Of a stretch of DNA of 64,000 bases, positions 1 to 12,500 are shown one piece after another; position 1 is the first letter of the stretch; the number at the start of each line of letters is the position of its first letter. A model generated the notes under the pieces. It was not told where the DNA came from. It saw only the letters and a list, made by a program, of their open reading frames with translations, and made no database searches. The DNA is taken from positions 228,382 through 292,381 of the forward strand of contig JAWPHD010001830.1 of the NCBI GenBank assembly GCA_037043455.1, in the 5' to 3' direction. This DNA comes from Cyrtodaria siliqua. Its lineage: Eukaryota > Mollusca > Bivalvia > Adapedonta > Hiatellidae. The position numbers and the translations under genes were made by a program.

Positions 1-640
1 TAACTGAACTTTTAATTTGTGTTGGTCCTTGCCACAGGAAGTTAAATTAGAACATCATTTACATTCTTAATATCTTTATCACTTAAATTTGGTAAAGGAA
101 TGAAAAGATGATTAAAAAATGGTATTAAAAGACTTTTTATAACCATTATTTTTACCTATTGGCGTTAAAATTATTCTGTTGATTTTTTTAGATTGTCTAA
201 CTTTTCATCAAAGTTAATTTTAATCATTATCCTAGTATCTTGGATTCATTTTTACCCCATGGTAATTTCCAGCTAGTTTTAATTGATTTTGTGCTATATT
301 TGTTTGCCCCTATCCAGATTACTTGCGTTTCATCAAAGTATATTTTTAGCCCCGAAATTCTTGAGAATAAGTGCAATTCTGAAAGGGTTTCTTTAAGGGA
401 ATTGTCTGAGCCATCTAACAGGACTGAGGTATCATCCGTTAATTGTGAAAGTTTATATTGTATATTGTTAATTTTTATGCCTTTGATGTTTTGATTATTT
501 TTTATTTTAAGCGTAAGAATTTCTCAACAAAGAATAAAATTGTACGGCGACAAGGGATCTCCTTGTCGACAACCGCGACCTATACTGAAACACTCTGATA
601 ATAAACCACATTGACTTACTCATGACCTTATATCAGTATA
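1..640 (-). pseudogene. LINE ORF2 reverse transcriptase fragment (palm and thumb)
   Basis: On the - strand, 640 to 1 reads as LINE RT with stops. It begins with the block IQKWIKLFYTDI, then [18 protein letters not shown], then a catalytic block where the expected F/YADD appears as LTDD followed by TSVLLDGSDN, then KIMVIKSLLIPFFNHLF. The order matches the L1 RT domain. The altered catalytic motif and several in-frame stops show it is inactive. It continues beyond the left edge of the window. Confidence 0.75.
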
Positions 641-699
641 GAACAATTTAATCCATTTTTGTATAGGCTAAACTGTAAACAAATTCTAAAAAACGACCA

Positions 700-905
700 A
701 GACACCTTGTCCAAGACACCTTGTCTTGGTCAATGTGGTTTCTAACAAATATGCAAACTTATAAGTAAAGAACATATAGGTTTTATAAAGGGTAGATATA
801 TGGGGGACAATACAAGGTTACTTTATATTATGAAATATAATGAGAATAAACACCTTCCAGGTCTACTACTTTTAATTGACTTTGACATTTTTTAACATTT
901 GGTAA
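700..905 (+). pseudogene. Inverted fragment of LINE reverse transcriptase
   Basis: The + strand encodes GFIKGRYMGDNTRLLY and, further on, HLPGLLLLIDFD. This is the L1 RT block that lies just before the first catalytic Asp (normally ...DFEKAFDS). It precedes, in protein order, the - strand fragment at 1-640, with about 25-30 residues lost at the junction. The segment is therefore an inverted piece of the same element. Confidence 0.65.
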
Positions 906-946
906 AAAATCTTCTGTTTAAAAATCAAGTCAAGGCCAGAGATAAT

Positions 947-1801
947 TCAATTGATATTGTCATAAATGTCGAATTTGTGGCTCACACCTGCATTAGTCTT
1001 TCCGTGGATAGAGCCGTTTAAGTACCCTCCACTGTCCATTTTGTCGTGGAGGGTGATACGGTTGATAAGCCCCTGGTTGGCCTTTGTCACATTATCGACC
1101 AATCTGTGTCCTGCTGTTTTAACCGCCGATCGCTTCCGCATGACCATTTATTTTAGGCTGTTGTTCCTGAGCTTCATCAGGATAGGTTTAATAGACTACG
1201 CTTTTCCAGGATTACGGTGTATTGCCAATATTTGCCCTGCAATAAGTGTCAAGCCTTGACCAAGCAATACATATATCACCTTCTGCGTTAACACTTCCTC
1301 AGTCTCGAATGGTGTGTCTTGAGGAATGTTCATGATTTTCACGTTGTTCTTTCTCGAATACTGTTCATTGCAGTTCGCCTTCTTACTCGCTTATCTTGCT
1401 ATCGTTTCAATGGTAAGCACACTTTTTGAAGTTTTTAGTATTTCTTTTCCATAATTTCTTCATATTTTTTAAGTTTTGATTCAAAGATATCTGCTATCTT
1501 TTTTTTCCATTTCTCCCATGATTTTGTGAACTGCTGCTGTGATAAGGCTCTCAATGTCATCTTTTTGCTATAAGCCTTTGAGCTCACCCCTTAATTCTGT
1601 CGTATGTTCTGACATGCTGTTCAGTTGATGATGAATTAGAGTCATTTCTGCAGCACTACAATTGGCCACTTCTGAATGTGGTCGATTACTCGCTTGAGTG
1701 TTATAGAGTTTCTGGCCTGACTTCATTGTGCTGTAGGCCTAATTTACCGTTAATCCCTGTTTGCTGTGTGCACTTTTGCCCTGATCACTAGGTTTACTCA
1801 T
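947..1801 (-). pseudogene. L1-like LINE ORF1 remnant
   Basis: The remnant starts at an ATG at 1801 and ends at a stop at 947-949, with several stops and frameshifts between. It contains the block EQYSRKNNVKIMNIPQDTPF, which aligns with EQYSRKNNIRITMLPDDE in the intact ORF1 at 44241-45305, and the RNA-binding block VMRKRSAVKTAGHRLVD. The C-terminal part (947-1147) is still open. ORF1 proteins are nucleic-acid-binding chaperones of the LINE particle. Confidence 0.65.
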
Positions 1802-1810
1802 TATGCAGGT

Positions 1811-2140
1811 ATGATATGATGTGATCACTTTTCAGCTTAAGTAAATTGTCACAAAGATTTTAATCCATGTATCCGTTTCACAATAGAAGGAAAAATGTCC
1901 AAATAGTTTAAACACAACTGTAAGATCCAGGTAACATCCAGTAGATTGAAATGTTCAGATTTGTTTTTTTTCTCAAATATCTCCAAATTTCATGAAAATT
2001 TGTTCTTTATTTTTTTCACAGCATCTGAAGATGATACCTATGAAAGTAACTGTTATAAAATATCCGTGACTAAGTCACTATGACAGTAGAATTTGACTTA
2101 GAATTAGGAGCAATGAATTAGCTGGTTATCATTGCTCAAA
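1811..2140. other. Intron or intergenic, nothing recognised
   Basis: AT-rich sequence between the LINE relic and the minisatellite. No ORF, RNA gene or repeat is recognised. The DUR3 exon expected here by comparison with 28848-28969 is not seen. Confidence 0.5.
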
Positions 2141-2149
2141 TGCCCTGAG

Positions 2150-2605
2150 GTAAATTTAAGTAATTGCTTAAACGTTCCCGCAGCTTAGAAATTGTTTAAA
2201 CGATCCTGCACCTAATTAATTGCTAAATATGTCCCCTCAGCTAAGTAATTGCTAAAATGTTCCCATAGCTAAGTAAGTGCTTAAACTTCCATCATTTAAG
2301 TAATTGCTTAAACGTTCCATCAGCTAAGCAATTGCTAAAATGTTCCCATAGATAAGTAAGTCCTTAAACGTTCCATCATCTAAGTAATTGCTTAAACGTT
2401 CCATCAGCTAAGCAATTGCTTAAACGTTCCGGTAACTAAGTAATTGCTTAAAGTTCCCATATGTTAGTAATTGCTAAAAAGTTCGCAAAGCTAAGTGATT
2501 GCTAAAACGTTCCCATAGATGAGTATTTACCTAAACATTCCCACACCTAAATAGTTGGTGAAACTTTCCCGCAGCTAAGTAATCGGTGAAACGTTCACAC
2601 GAATC
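2150..2605. repeat. 28-bp minisatellite, about 16 units, in DUR3 intron
   Basis: Tandem units of about 28 bp share the core TAATTGCTTAAACGTTCCC followed by a splice-donor-like AGCTAAG. Units are diverged, with small indels. The array lies in the intron just 5' of the DUR3 exon at 2938. The same core occurs about twice at 28955-29010, where it overlaps the 3' end and donor of a decayed DUR3 exon. Sequence 3' of the array (2620-2690) also resembles 29010-29080. Confidence 0.85.
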
Positions 2606-2937
2606 AATAATTGGAATAAGGTTGCATTTGAGTTTCAATGGTATTTGCTCATATTATAGCCTAAAAAAGAATGACATTTGCATTTTCTCGTAGATTAAAA
2701 CCCAATATGAATTAACATTTAGAAAACACATGTATACTCCAGATTCAGACCAACCAATTTCATAAACAATCACGACCTAGCATATTGAGTGCATGTGCAC
2801 ATTTTATATTAATTAAATCAAATTCTGATGGTTTATTGTAATTGAATCGACATCTATGCTGTTTCCAGCTCCCGGTAATCCATTTAAACATAAAGAAATC
2901 ATCAAGAAGAACAGTAATACGATTTTTGATATTTCAG

Positions 2938-3574
2938 ATAGCATATGCAAGATTTGGAAAAGTTGCGCACATAATGTTCTGTATAGTTGCCTTGGTTGCC
3001 AGCATTGTCGTTTCCACCAGTATAATGTTGGCCGGGAGGTCAGCAATCAAGGTTCTCAGCAAAGACTCCAACAACGAGTTCATCTATCTGCTCATCACCG
3101 TCTTGTTCGGCTCCTACTGCATGGTTGGCGGTCTCGGCACCACCTTCTACATTTCCTACTTCAACACTGCCATCACGTTTATTTCCATATCCGTGTACAT
3201 CCTATACACTAGCTTTTATGCTTCAACAGACGTTGAGAGCACAGCGTCAATAAAAGCCATGTATACGGCTGCTAGCTGTATAAATGGCCCGGAAGGCAAC
3301 TATGGAAATTCATACCTTACCTTTTGGTCGACCCCCGGTATAATATACGGCGTCATAATCGTCTTAATGTTTACATCGGTTAATTTCTGCGACCAGGCCA
3401 ATTGGCAAAGCCGAATTGCAGCGAAACCATCACAGGGCTTACTTGGATTCTTTATTGCTGCCTATATGTGGGTTGCAACACCCACGACACTGTCTCTCAC
3501 TGCCACAATGACATATTTTTCAATGAGCTACCAGAACGGATCACATCTACTGTCGGAAGTGGAAATCGACGACG
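2938..3574 (+). CDS. DUR3: DUR3-like exon A (membrane core)
   Basis: The acceptor TATTTCAG precedes phase 0, and the donor GTAAGA leaves phase 1. It encodes about 212 residues with roughly five to six hydrophobic helices. They run from IAYARFGKVAHIMF through YLLITVLFGSYCMVGGLGTT and TPGIIYGVIIVLMF to GFFIAAYMWVATPTTL. The extracellular-type loop has Cys residues (AASCINGPEGN). The ORF stays open to 3615, but the splice donor at 3575 fits the downstream phase exactly. Confidence 0.9.
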
Positions 3575-6500
3575 GTAAGACGATTTTTAGCTTCCATGTT
3601 GATGACATTATTTAATACTGTATTATCAGGGATTTTTGTTTTCTAATGCTAATTCAAATTGAATCACTCACCTGATAATCTGCTCAAAGATATAAAAATG
3701 GGGACCTCAACAGTTTCCAAGTGATGACCCATAGGCTATTTCCCCATGGGTGGGGACGGACTCCGAGGCCGTTGCTGGTTGGATGGTTGTATCCGTCTGT
3801 TCATGCCCAGTAAGTGTATACATGGCTATATGGTGAGGATTGCGACATCTAACAAAAGGCGATGTGAAGATGCTTGAACATCGGCGCCTTTAAGTAAGTG
3901 CCCATACTGCACGAGGAGAATGATGACTACCTGCTCTATATCTTCTGATACTTAACCTTCTAATCATAATTAAGCGTACTACATATTTTCTTATGTATTG
4001 TAAAGAGGATTGTTGAAATTGTTAAACACACAAGGGCTTAGCTAGGTTAAATTTAATGTACAGGCTCAGTCACCATTTGATCATCAAATGGGTTCGTTTG
4101 ACAGTTAGTGGGACCAAGTCATGCTCTCCGTCGATTGCTTCCCTAGATTGGAATTGCTGCAATGTAAAATACCGCCTGTTGCACAATTTGAATCAACATT
4201 GCTTGTAAACGTAAAAGTTGTATTGAAATTATACTTACCAAGGGAAAAAAAACTAGATTTACACGCTTGCATTCTAGTGGGAAATTTGGATAAACATATG
4301 TATTAAAGGCGAACTTTAACAGAAAATTGTATTTTTTCCTTTTAAATTCGAGTAGACCTGCATCAGAACTTGTATGAATATAATCTAAATTTGTGTTACA
4401 TTTAATATGTTTTTAACATTTTTAAAATGCAAATTAATTCACTATATCCATTGCGCATTAGCATTATAGGTGTTTGAACTATGCTAATTAAAATTGTAGA
4501 TAGGGTATACCGTGTTTAAGCATACTTTATTACAGTTGTATAGATTCTTTACACATGATATGACACTTGTTAGTCAGACACAATATCTATTTTCGATGAA
4601 AGTTTATGCTCGCTCACAACTAAACAACTTAACTGTATATTTTATTATATCGTTGTTTTCATACCACTTTCCTAATGTTATCGTTTAGCAGTTTTAAGTG
4701 ATGTTTAATGAAATTGATCGCCTGTGTTTTCATATAAAATATGCATTAAAATGCACACGTTTGCAGTTTATACCTTGCTTGAGAGAATCAGACGTCGTCA
4801 GAATTTTAAAGTTGTTTAAATGCATTAATATCGTGTTAAATGTATAAGCAAAAATGAACTGAATGAACCTATATAAAAAACCTAAAGATTATTCCGTGAG
4901 CGGACTTAAAATGACGTACAGATGTAGAAATGGATAGCATATTTGAATTACAATACCCTGTCTTGCAAACACATACACTTTTTGGATAATAGGATTACAT
5001 AGTTAACATTCTATACGGTTTACCCCTTGTCATTGTTTATTGCATTATCCGTCATTTTTAAAATGCATGTGCAGGCTCAGAGCATATGCGATGCTACGCA
5101 CAAACAATAAGGTAAATACGAAAAACAAATGAATTTATTATCCGAATACGCAACCAATTTTAAAACAAAATGGCGATATTCGAACATCCCATACAGAGTA
5201 CTTTCCCTGCTGCAAAAGATGAACGTATAGATTAACAGGAGATATAAAAGTCGGAGAGGAAACGTAGCACTAACATCACAAACCCATAAGGGTTGACAAT
5301 AGGGCTACCGACTTGAAATGGTCATTGTGACAATATGCCTCTTTGGGGTTTAAACCAGGTTCGAGGGTGCACCAAACCTCACTCTTACCATATAGTAATG
5401 TAAATACAGATATCTTCTCAAGGTTATATTCTTGAACGAAGAAGGCAGCGTTAATATGCAATATAACACGTCATTTAGCATGTATATATGACAATGCAGA
5501 AGCATAATAGAGCAACAAGAGAACATACCTTTAAGCTAAAGACAAGATAGGGTTGATGACAAACATCAAACGCTACCGTCCTTTGAGGAATTAGGTAGAC
5601 GTCATCATATGAGTTGAAAACTGTGGTAATAAGGTGTGAATTTCACGCTTGTTTCAGGTTACATAACTCCATTTGTAATGAATTATGTATTGGGAGAGAC
5701 CGGCGGTTACCTACTGATGACCATCCTCATGATGGCGCTCATGTCCACTGGGTCAGGCGAGATTATGGCCATATCGTCCATCATAGTGTATGATATATAC
5801 AAGACGTATATAAACCCATTCAGGTATGCTATTTCTCTATGACGTAGAGACGAACAGTGCAATCTGTTTAAACATCTACATGACATAGTTTATATGAGCC
5901 TATCTGATATTACGTGGTTAGTTCAGTACTTGGTAACTTTTAATTATTTATTTCACACACTTTTATATTAAGTTTTAAATAAGACAAGTTACACAACGAG
6001 CAAAATACACGCATGCGTAACTGGTAACATAAGTGTCCTTACGTATTAGTTAATATAGCTTTATATAGTCCAAGATGGAAGACAAAATAGTCGGATAAAA
6101 CTGATAGCACAATATTGCGCAATGGTTCCGTGTTCATTACCTAGTCGATAGTGGAATATAACATATTAATAGTATAACGAAGTTGGAGCGGGGTGAGAGT
6201 GGGGGTTGGTGGGGGAGGGGGGCGGGGGTTTGAGTTCTTATTATAAGAAACGCACATCCGACAGATTCCTGTATTGCTTCCATATAGAGTATAATGGTAC
6301 ATGTGTAATATTATAATGGGTCTAATTCAGTAGAGGCCTTAACGCTATTAACCATGTAGTGTTTGTCATGGAATCTTGTATCTTTATTTTGTTATTTTTA
6401 CATGCTATCAATAATAAAGCAACATGCTGAAACTAGTAGGAAAAAATACTTTCACATTGGATTCACGCATTTGACGTTGTTTTTATAATCTACGAAAATA

Positions 6501-9500
6501 AAGGTAAACAGGGGGTTGTTTCAATTTCAAAACTGTAGTGTCCTATCTTAATAGCAACATCTGGATAAGTAGTTTTAATAAATATATTTCCTATGTGTAC
6601 CTAACGTAATGTATAAGGATAACAGACATACTTTCCGAATACCTTATTTTCTGCAGAAAAGAGTTAGATCCGACAAGCTGTATTTTGTGTGGCAAAGAGA
6701 AAGTGACACACATGGTAGATGATGCAGCGGACCTGTGTAGTTGTCCGAGCTCTGTAGATTGTAAAGCCTGTGACAATGATATAGCCTTGAGAGTAGCTAA
6801 GGGAGCTGGGTTTGGTGTTCATTACACATGTCCCACCCACGGACAATATCGACATTACGAAGATGGTCTTATGAGATATAAGGTAATATATAATTATCAG
6901 AATCAACTTTGTGTTCTTTTGTGTTCTGAATATAGAGCATACGTTTAAGTAAGTAATGAAAACACTTGCAACGTTGTTTTTTTTTAAATTCTTACTCGTA
7001 GTTTCGGCATTGTAAATCTAAACCAGTAATCAAATTCATTGTGGTATATATTCTAACAGCCTACCCAATTGAGGACACCTTCAAAATTTACTTAACATTT
7101 ACTTAAAATTCATGCTCTTAGTTTTGGCATTGTAAATATAAACCAACAATCAAATTCATTGCTATGTATATTTAAAAGACTGTTTCGATCTGTGGGCCTG
7201 GTCAATGAGAACTCGTAACCCAAGTTTCGGATTACGTGTTTATTCCATGCAGTCCTACATCGTAATCCTATATATACAGTACAATACACAATGATAATCT
7301 CTACTCTGAATGAGTGGAGCTAGAATCATGTTAAGAGTAGAATGTAACATATCCAAACACCTCCCCCACTTATGAATGAAATCACCCAGCTATTGGTTTC
7401 CATTAACAGATATACTCGTAATATTATCAAACTTATGGCATTAACATGTCGACGTTTCATTGAAACTTGATTCGAAAGACAATTGCAAATGGTTTCATTT
7501 GAATTCTTATATGCATACAATTTTTAATGGTTAATTTCATATACATAGTTCCCGCTTCAGGTCAATTATCGTTTTTGCCCAGATTACTGGATTATTTGCA
7601 TTCCTTGTGTTGACACATGGCTTTACTAACCTCCCATATCGTGTCCTATAATGTACCGCTTTCTGTTTAAAGCTGTGCGCCCTCTCTAAGCTAAGAGTTT
7701 TGGGTTGATTTGTGAATTGAGATTTCTTCTCATTGTTTTGTGGTAATCTTTGTAAATGTACTCTGTTTCTAGTGTATATGCCCGCGTTTGTTTTCACTGT
7801 GCAAGACATAGTTTCTCATTATTCAGTTTTATTCTCACTTTGTCGCCGGCATTTAAAGTTGTTAGATTTCGCGTTGCATGTCTTTTGTTAAAGAAATATG
7901 ATTGATTTCGTTTAGGGGGACTGATTGTGTGCTTAATTTTATGATCTGTGGTTAATTATTTGAAGCTTGCAGAGGTGAATTGACTACCCCCATCTGTACA
8001 AGTTCGTCAGAATCCCCCCAGTGCTCAAACCTATTTGCCATTTTCCCTATGACACAGGCGCTATTTGCTATGTGCAGATATCCAATTTCAATGTATTTGG
8101 AATAATAATCCATCACAATAACATAATGTTTGTTTTCAACACAAATGTCAGCTGCAACTTTTACCCTTGGACCTGCTGGCAAACTTGTTAATTTTAGTGG
8201 TTCTCGGTGTTGTGTTGATTTTAGTTCTTGACAGAAAATACATTGTTGCACGTTTTCATTACTTTTTTTGTTTATTGTAGGCCACGAAACACATTGTGAT
8301 GACAAGTCTTTGCACATTGTTACCCCTTAGTGTCCCACATGAAGTTTCTCTAAAACAGCTGCCCTTTCATTTTAGGGTACCACTATACTTTGCCTGTAGA
8401 GAAGAAATCCATCATTTACAGAGAGCTCTGTGCGCTCGTTGAAACAACTTCTGATTGATTTTGGAAGCCAGTTATCCTTTTTTGGCCATTCATTTAGTGA
8501 AATTATTGTCTGATTATATGGGTCATTTTGGGCTGCGTCCTGGATTAATTTCAATCTTACATCACTCACTGGCCAATTTCTACGTACGCATTGACTTCAT
8601 TTTCAATGTCGGTGTCATATTCCTTCAAAGGCGCCCTTGACAGGGTATCCGTCACAATCATGCATTTGCCTTTGCAATGCTCTGCAACAGCACTGAACCT
8701 ACGCAATCTTATTAAGAGTCTTTGACATCTTACGGGCGTTTTATCTATGTCTGATTTACTGATCAGAGGTACAAGTGGTTTGTGATCAGTGATCAGTCGG
8801 AAAGATTGTAGCCCTATGAGATATCTTGAAAATTTCTCACATGTATATATTAAGCTAAGACATTTTAACTCTATTTGTGTCCATTTTTTCTCTGCTTCAG
8901 TAAGCGTTCGCAAACAAAATCCTATAGGTTTGAGATCCGATCCGTCTTGCATGAATATCGCTCCTGCAATGCCCGCTCGACTCGTGTCAGCGGTAACTAC
9001 TATGGGCTTGCTTTGGTCATATTATGCTAAGACAGGTGCTTTTGTCAGCATTTGTTTGACTTTTTGAGAATGCGCTGTCTTGTTCTGGACCCCAGTACCA
9101 CGCTATATCAGATTTAAAAAGGTCAGTTATGGGACTCATGATTGTAGAAAAGCTGTCTACATATCTTCCTAGATAATTAATTAGACCAATTACCCTTTGC
9201 AGTTCTGTTTTGTTTTTGGGTGGTTCTAGATCCCGAACTGCCTGTACCTTTTGGGGATTCGTACTGATACCTTCTTCGCTAATTATGTGACCGAAATATT
9301 CAATTCGTGGTTGTCTGAATAGACATTTTTGCCTATTGAGTTTCAACCCGACTTGATAGATTGTCTGCAGAACTTCAGTCAAATTGAGTTATGTTCATGC
9401 AAGTCTTTGCCATAGACGATTATATCGTCTATGATCACATCTACATCTTTCAGAACCTTCGACAGATCATTCATTTTTCGCTGACAAATTTTGCTAGCTG

Positions 9501-12500
9501 AGCTTATTCCCATTGGACCCTACGGAAAGCGTAGCATCCGAATGGAATGATGAACGTTGTCAGTTTTGAGCTATATGGATCTAAGGGGAGCTGGTGAAAA
9601 CCATTCGAAGCATCAAGCTTTGAAAATACAGTCATCCCTACAAATTTCGGCGAAATATCATCAAGATTTGGCAACATAAACAGCTCGTTAAACCGATTCA
9701 TTAAGTTTATTTCAGGTCAACGCAGATCCTGATATTTCCGTTACTTTCCCTAATTGGTACCATCGGTGAGCACCAATCCTAGGTTCTGTAACCATTTCGA
9801 TCACACTGTCTTTTACCATGTCATTTAATGCTATCCAATAAAACTGCAACAGAGCAAGAAAATGGATAAATGATTGGTCTATATACTGGTCTAAATTATT
9901 TCATCTAGACATGACTATGGAAATATATTTTCTAATTCTTATATAAGTGAACTACATATAACATTGATGTGTAATAGAGAAGGACACTTGGTACTATTCA
10001 TGGAATACGTTTAACGCGGATCATTGACTAGTTTCAAATGAGTTCTCGCATTAAATAAACCTTTATAACATATTGTTGTAATTGCTCCACTACTCAGATG
10101 GAATTGAAACAAAAGCCAAGTATACAATACTGAACATACAAACATGATGACAGATCATGTCGCTTTTAAATCTTACATTGAATATTATAATAGTTATTAG
10201 ACAGAAACAGCTAAACAATGACATGTTAAGGGATAAAAGACTGTTATATCACAATTGCAATCTTTAGTTGTAACCATACTAGCTACATGCTAGAATTCTA
10301 ATGATAAATATACTTTCATATATTACATGGTGTCAGATTGTACATTTATAAAAAAAAAAAATAACACGATAATATATTCACTAGATGCATGTATATATGG
10401 AGAACTCAACAATATTACTGTTAGGAAAAGAAACAAATAAAAAGTTACAAAAATAAAATATTTAATTCTTTCTCCACTTTCGGTAATAGGTATTCGACGC
10501 TGTACGTATAGCATGCAATCTACGTTACTCATTGGACTTTTTAGCACGGAAGATGTCGATCGTTGTTTTAATGAAAGATAGGAAAGCTTTGACATGAGGT
10601 CTGTCCTTGTATCTATTTCAGTTGGAACTTTTGACTTACATATGTCAAGGTTAATAATCCATGGATCCTGCCTATTATTGTCACAATCAATAGATCCAAG
10701 ATACATATGTTCATCTAATGTCGCATGGGAATTGTCATGCTGTCATAGCTTTGTAGTATTTCTCGTACTTTGGGTTTTAGTTTCGCATACTACTGCAAAG
10801 TGATTTTTATTTCCGCATTTCCTGCGTTCTTCTTTGAAATGAAATGTTGATTGAATCTTTCTACCACTACGTCAACGTTTTTTGCTTCATGATTGTTAAG
10901 TCCGAAAGATTTTAAAATGTTTTAGCATCCATTCCCATGGCATACATTAGATTTGCTACTTGAATTTCGCCAGTTCTTATTGAAGTTTTGAAGCTAGTCT
11001 ATATCTCATAAATCTGTCGCGCCAATCTCCCCATTTATTCGGTGAAGAAAAGTCAAATTCCGTTGGTTGTTGAATTTTAGACAATTTTCGTTATAACTTA
11101 AATTCCGATTTAATCCTTTGTATCTATTTTTCTGAAGTCATACTAATTAAGTTATTAATTGTGAAGTTTCTCTTTAAGGAACTTATTCCATTGTTGTTGT
11201 TTTTTCACTTCTGACACCATTTTTCGATAGGTGGGCCTGATCAATGAGAACCCGTAACCCCAGTCTCTGATTACGTGTTTATTCCATGTAGTCTTACATC
11301 GTAATCCTTTATATACAATACAATACACTTGCTAATCTATACTCTGAATGGGCGGCAAGTGGGTGGAGCTAGTATCATGTTAAGAGTACAATGTTAAAAG
11401 TACATATCCAAACAAAAGCCAACCCAGTTGAAAACACCTTCAACGTTTTGTTAAAATGCGTACTCGTAGTTTTGGCATTTTAAATCTAAACCAATAATCA
11501 AATTCATTGTTGCATATATTCTAATAGCCTACACTGTTGAAAACACCTGCAAAGTTTCGTACTCGTATATTTGATATTGTTTATCTGAACCCATAATCAA
11601 ATTAATTGTGGTATATATTCTAAAAGTTCAAAGTCTCACTTGACCTTTAGAATTTCACCTGATTAAAAAAATAATTGTCATGGGTGTATTGTTATTACGT
11701 ATGTCGTGACACAATTTCAAGTAATTGCGAGGGTCGTTGGAACTGGTCAATATTGGGAGTTAAGGCGTCATGCCAGCGGAAATTATTGTTTTACTTTACT
11801 ATGACGCGAACATAGTCGACATTTATTACGTCATGCGTTTTTCCCCAAGAAAGCAAGAAACTATGCGATATCATCAGAACAAAATAGAATTTCGGACACA
11901 GCCTAAGCTAATGATCATGTTAAACAAGAAGCATTAATGCTTTGGACGGAGTTCTTTTAACATGTTCAAGGTCGAAAGAACTATCGCAATTTGGTGTGTC
12001 GCTTATGATATATTGATGTACACCATGAGTAGGGAAGAAGGTCACAATTTCGTTAACTTCAATTCCTGAGGCATTTGAATGGCTCAAAGAGTCATAAGTA
12101 AACTAAAAATGATTTACGTTGAGCATGTAAAATAACAAACGTTTCTTTTAATGGTTGTTAACGCATTAATTTCTAGTTATCAGTTATCATATATTAAGCA
12201 GAATTCACCATCTAAAAATTTTGTAACAAATATCGGAGGTCTTACTGATAAAAGTAGAACCAATAGTAGTGATATATGTTAGGCCCAAACCATGCTGCGT
12301 GATGCACTTACACCCATGTCCTTCATCTCATTTGAGGTTTAACGCAATCTATAGATATAGTTTAAATGCATAATGGAGAGGGAGGATGGGGTGAGTAGTG
12401 GTTAAACATGATGGTTCGGATGAAGTATTGGATAATGACGATAACATTCTGGTTTTAGTGTAAGTGTCAAGGACGGATATTTGCAGTATGGCCCGACTCT

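Larger units (their letters stand above)
1..1801 (-). mobile_element. Degenerate, internally rearranged L1-like LINE
   Basis: Read on the - strand, an ORF1 remnant (1801-947) is followed by reverse-transcriptase (RT) coding from ORF2. A middle RT piece (about 700-905) lies on the opposite (+) strand. From about 640 to base 1 the RT continues on the - strand and runs off the window. The endonuclease domain expected between ORF1 and RT is absent. Protein similarity to the nearly intact LINE at 43913-52510 shows the same broad family. Many stops and frameshifts make it dead. It probably lies in a 5' intron of the DUR3-like gene. Confidence 0.75.
7181..11414 (-). mobile_element. Ty3/Gypsy LTR retrotransposon, inactive
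   Basis: On the - strand, the 5' LTR (11414-11220) is followed by a primer-binding site, gag with a zinc knuckle, protease, RT, RNase H and integrase, then a polypurine tract and the 3' LTR (7359-7181). All reading frames are broken. The order PR-RT-RH-IN and the tRNA-Leu-type primer site fit Gypsy elements of marine invertebrates. Flanking hexamers AAAGAC and AAAGCC suggest an imperfect target duplication. Total length is about 4.2 kb. A stretch at about 9843-10470 looks non-coding and may be a later insertion or replacement. Confidence 0.9.

Noticed and set aside
1..910. Simple twin-priming inversion of the LINE
   Set aside because: Twin priming leaves an inverted 5' end. Here non-inverted ORF1 lies further 5', so another event is required.
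2140..2160. Possible splice donor CCCTGAG/GTAAAT as the end of a missing DUR3 exon
   Set aside because: The preceding bases align as one more unit of the 28-bp minisatellite and do not encode the expected KAPGAKTFPE block.
2150..2605. CRISPR-like direct repeats
   Set aside because: Units are contiguous, diverged and without unique spacers, and the genome is animal.
2813..3212. Alternative ORFs on both strands over DUR3 exon A
   Set aside because: Shadow frames of the transporter exon. Only the frame with DUR3 motifs and matching splice phases is kept.
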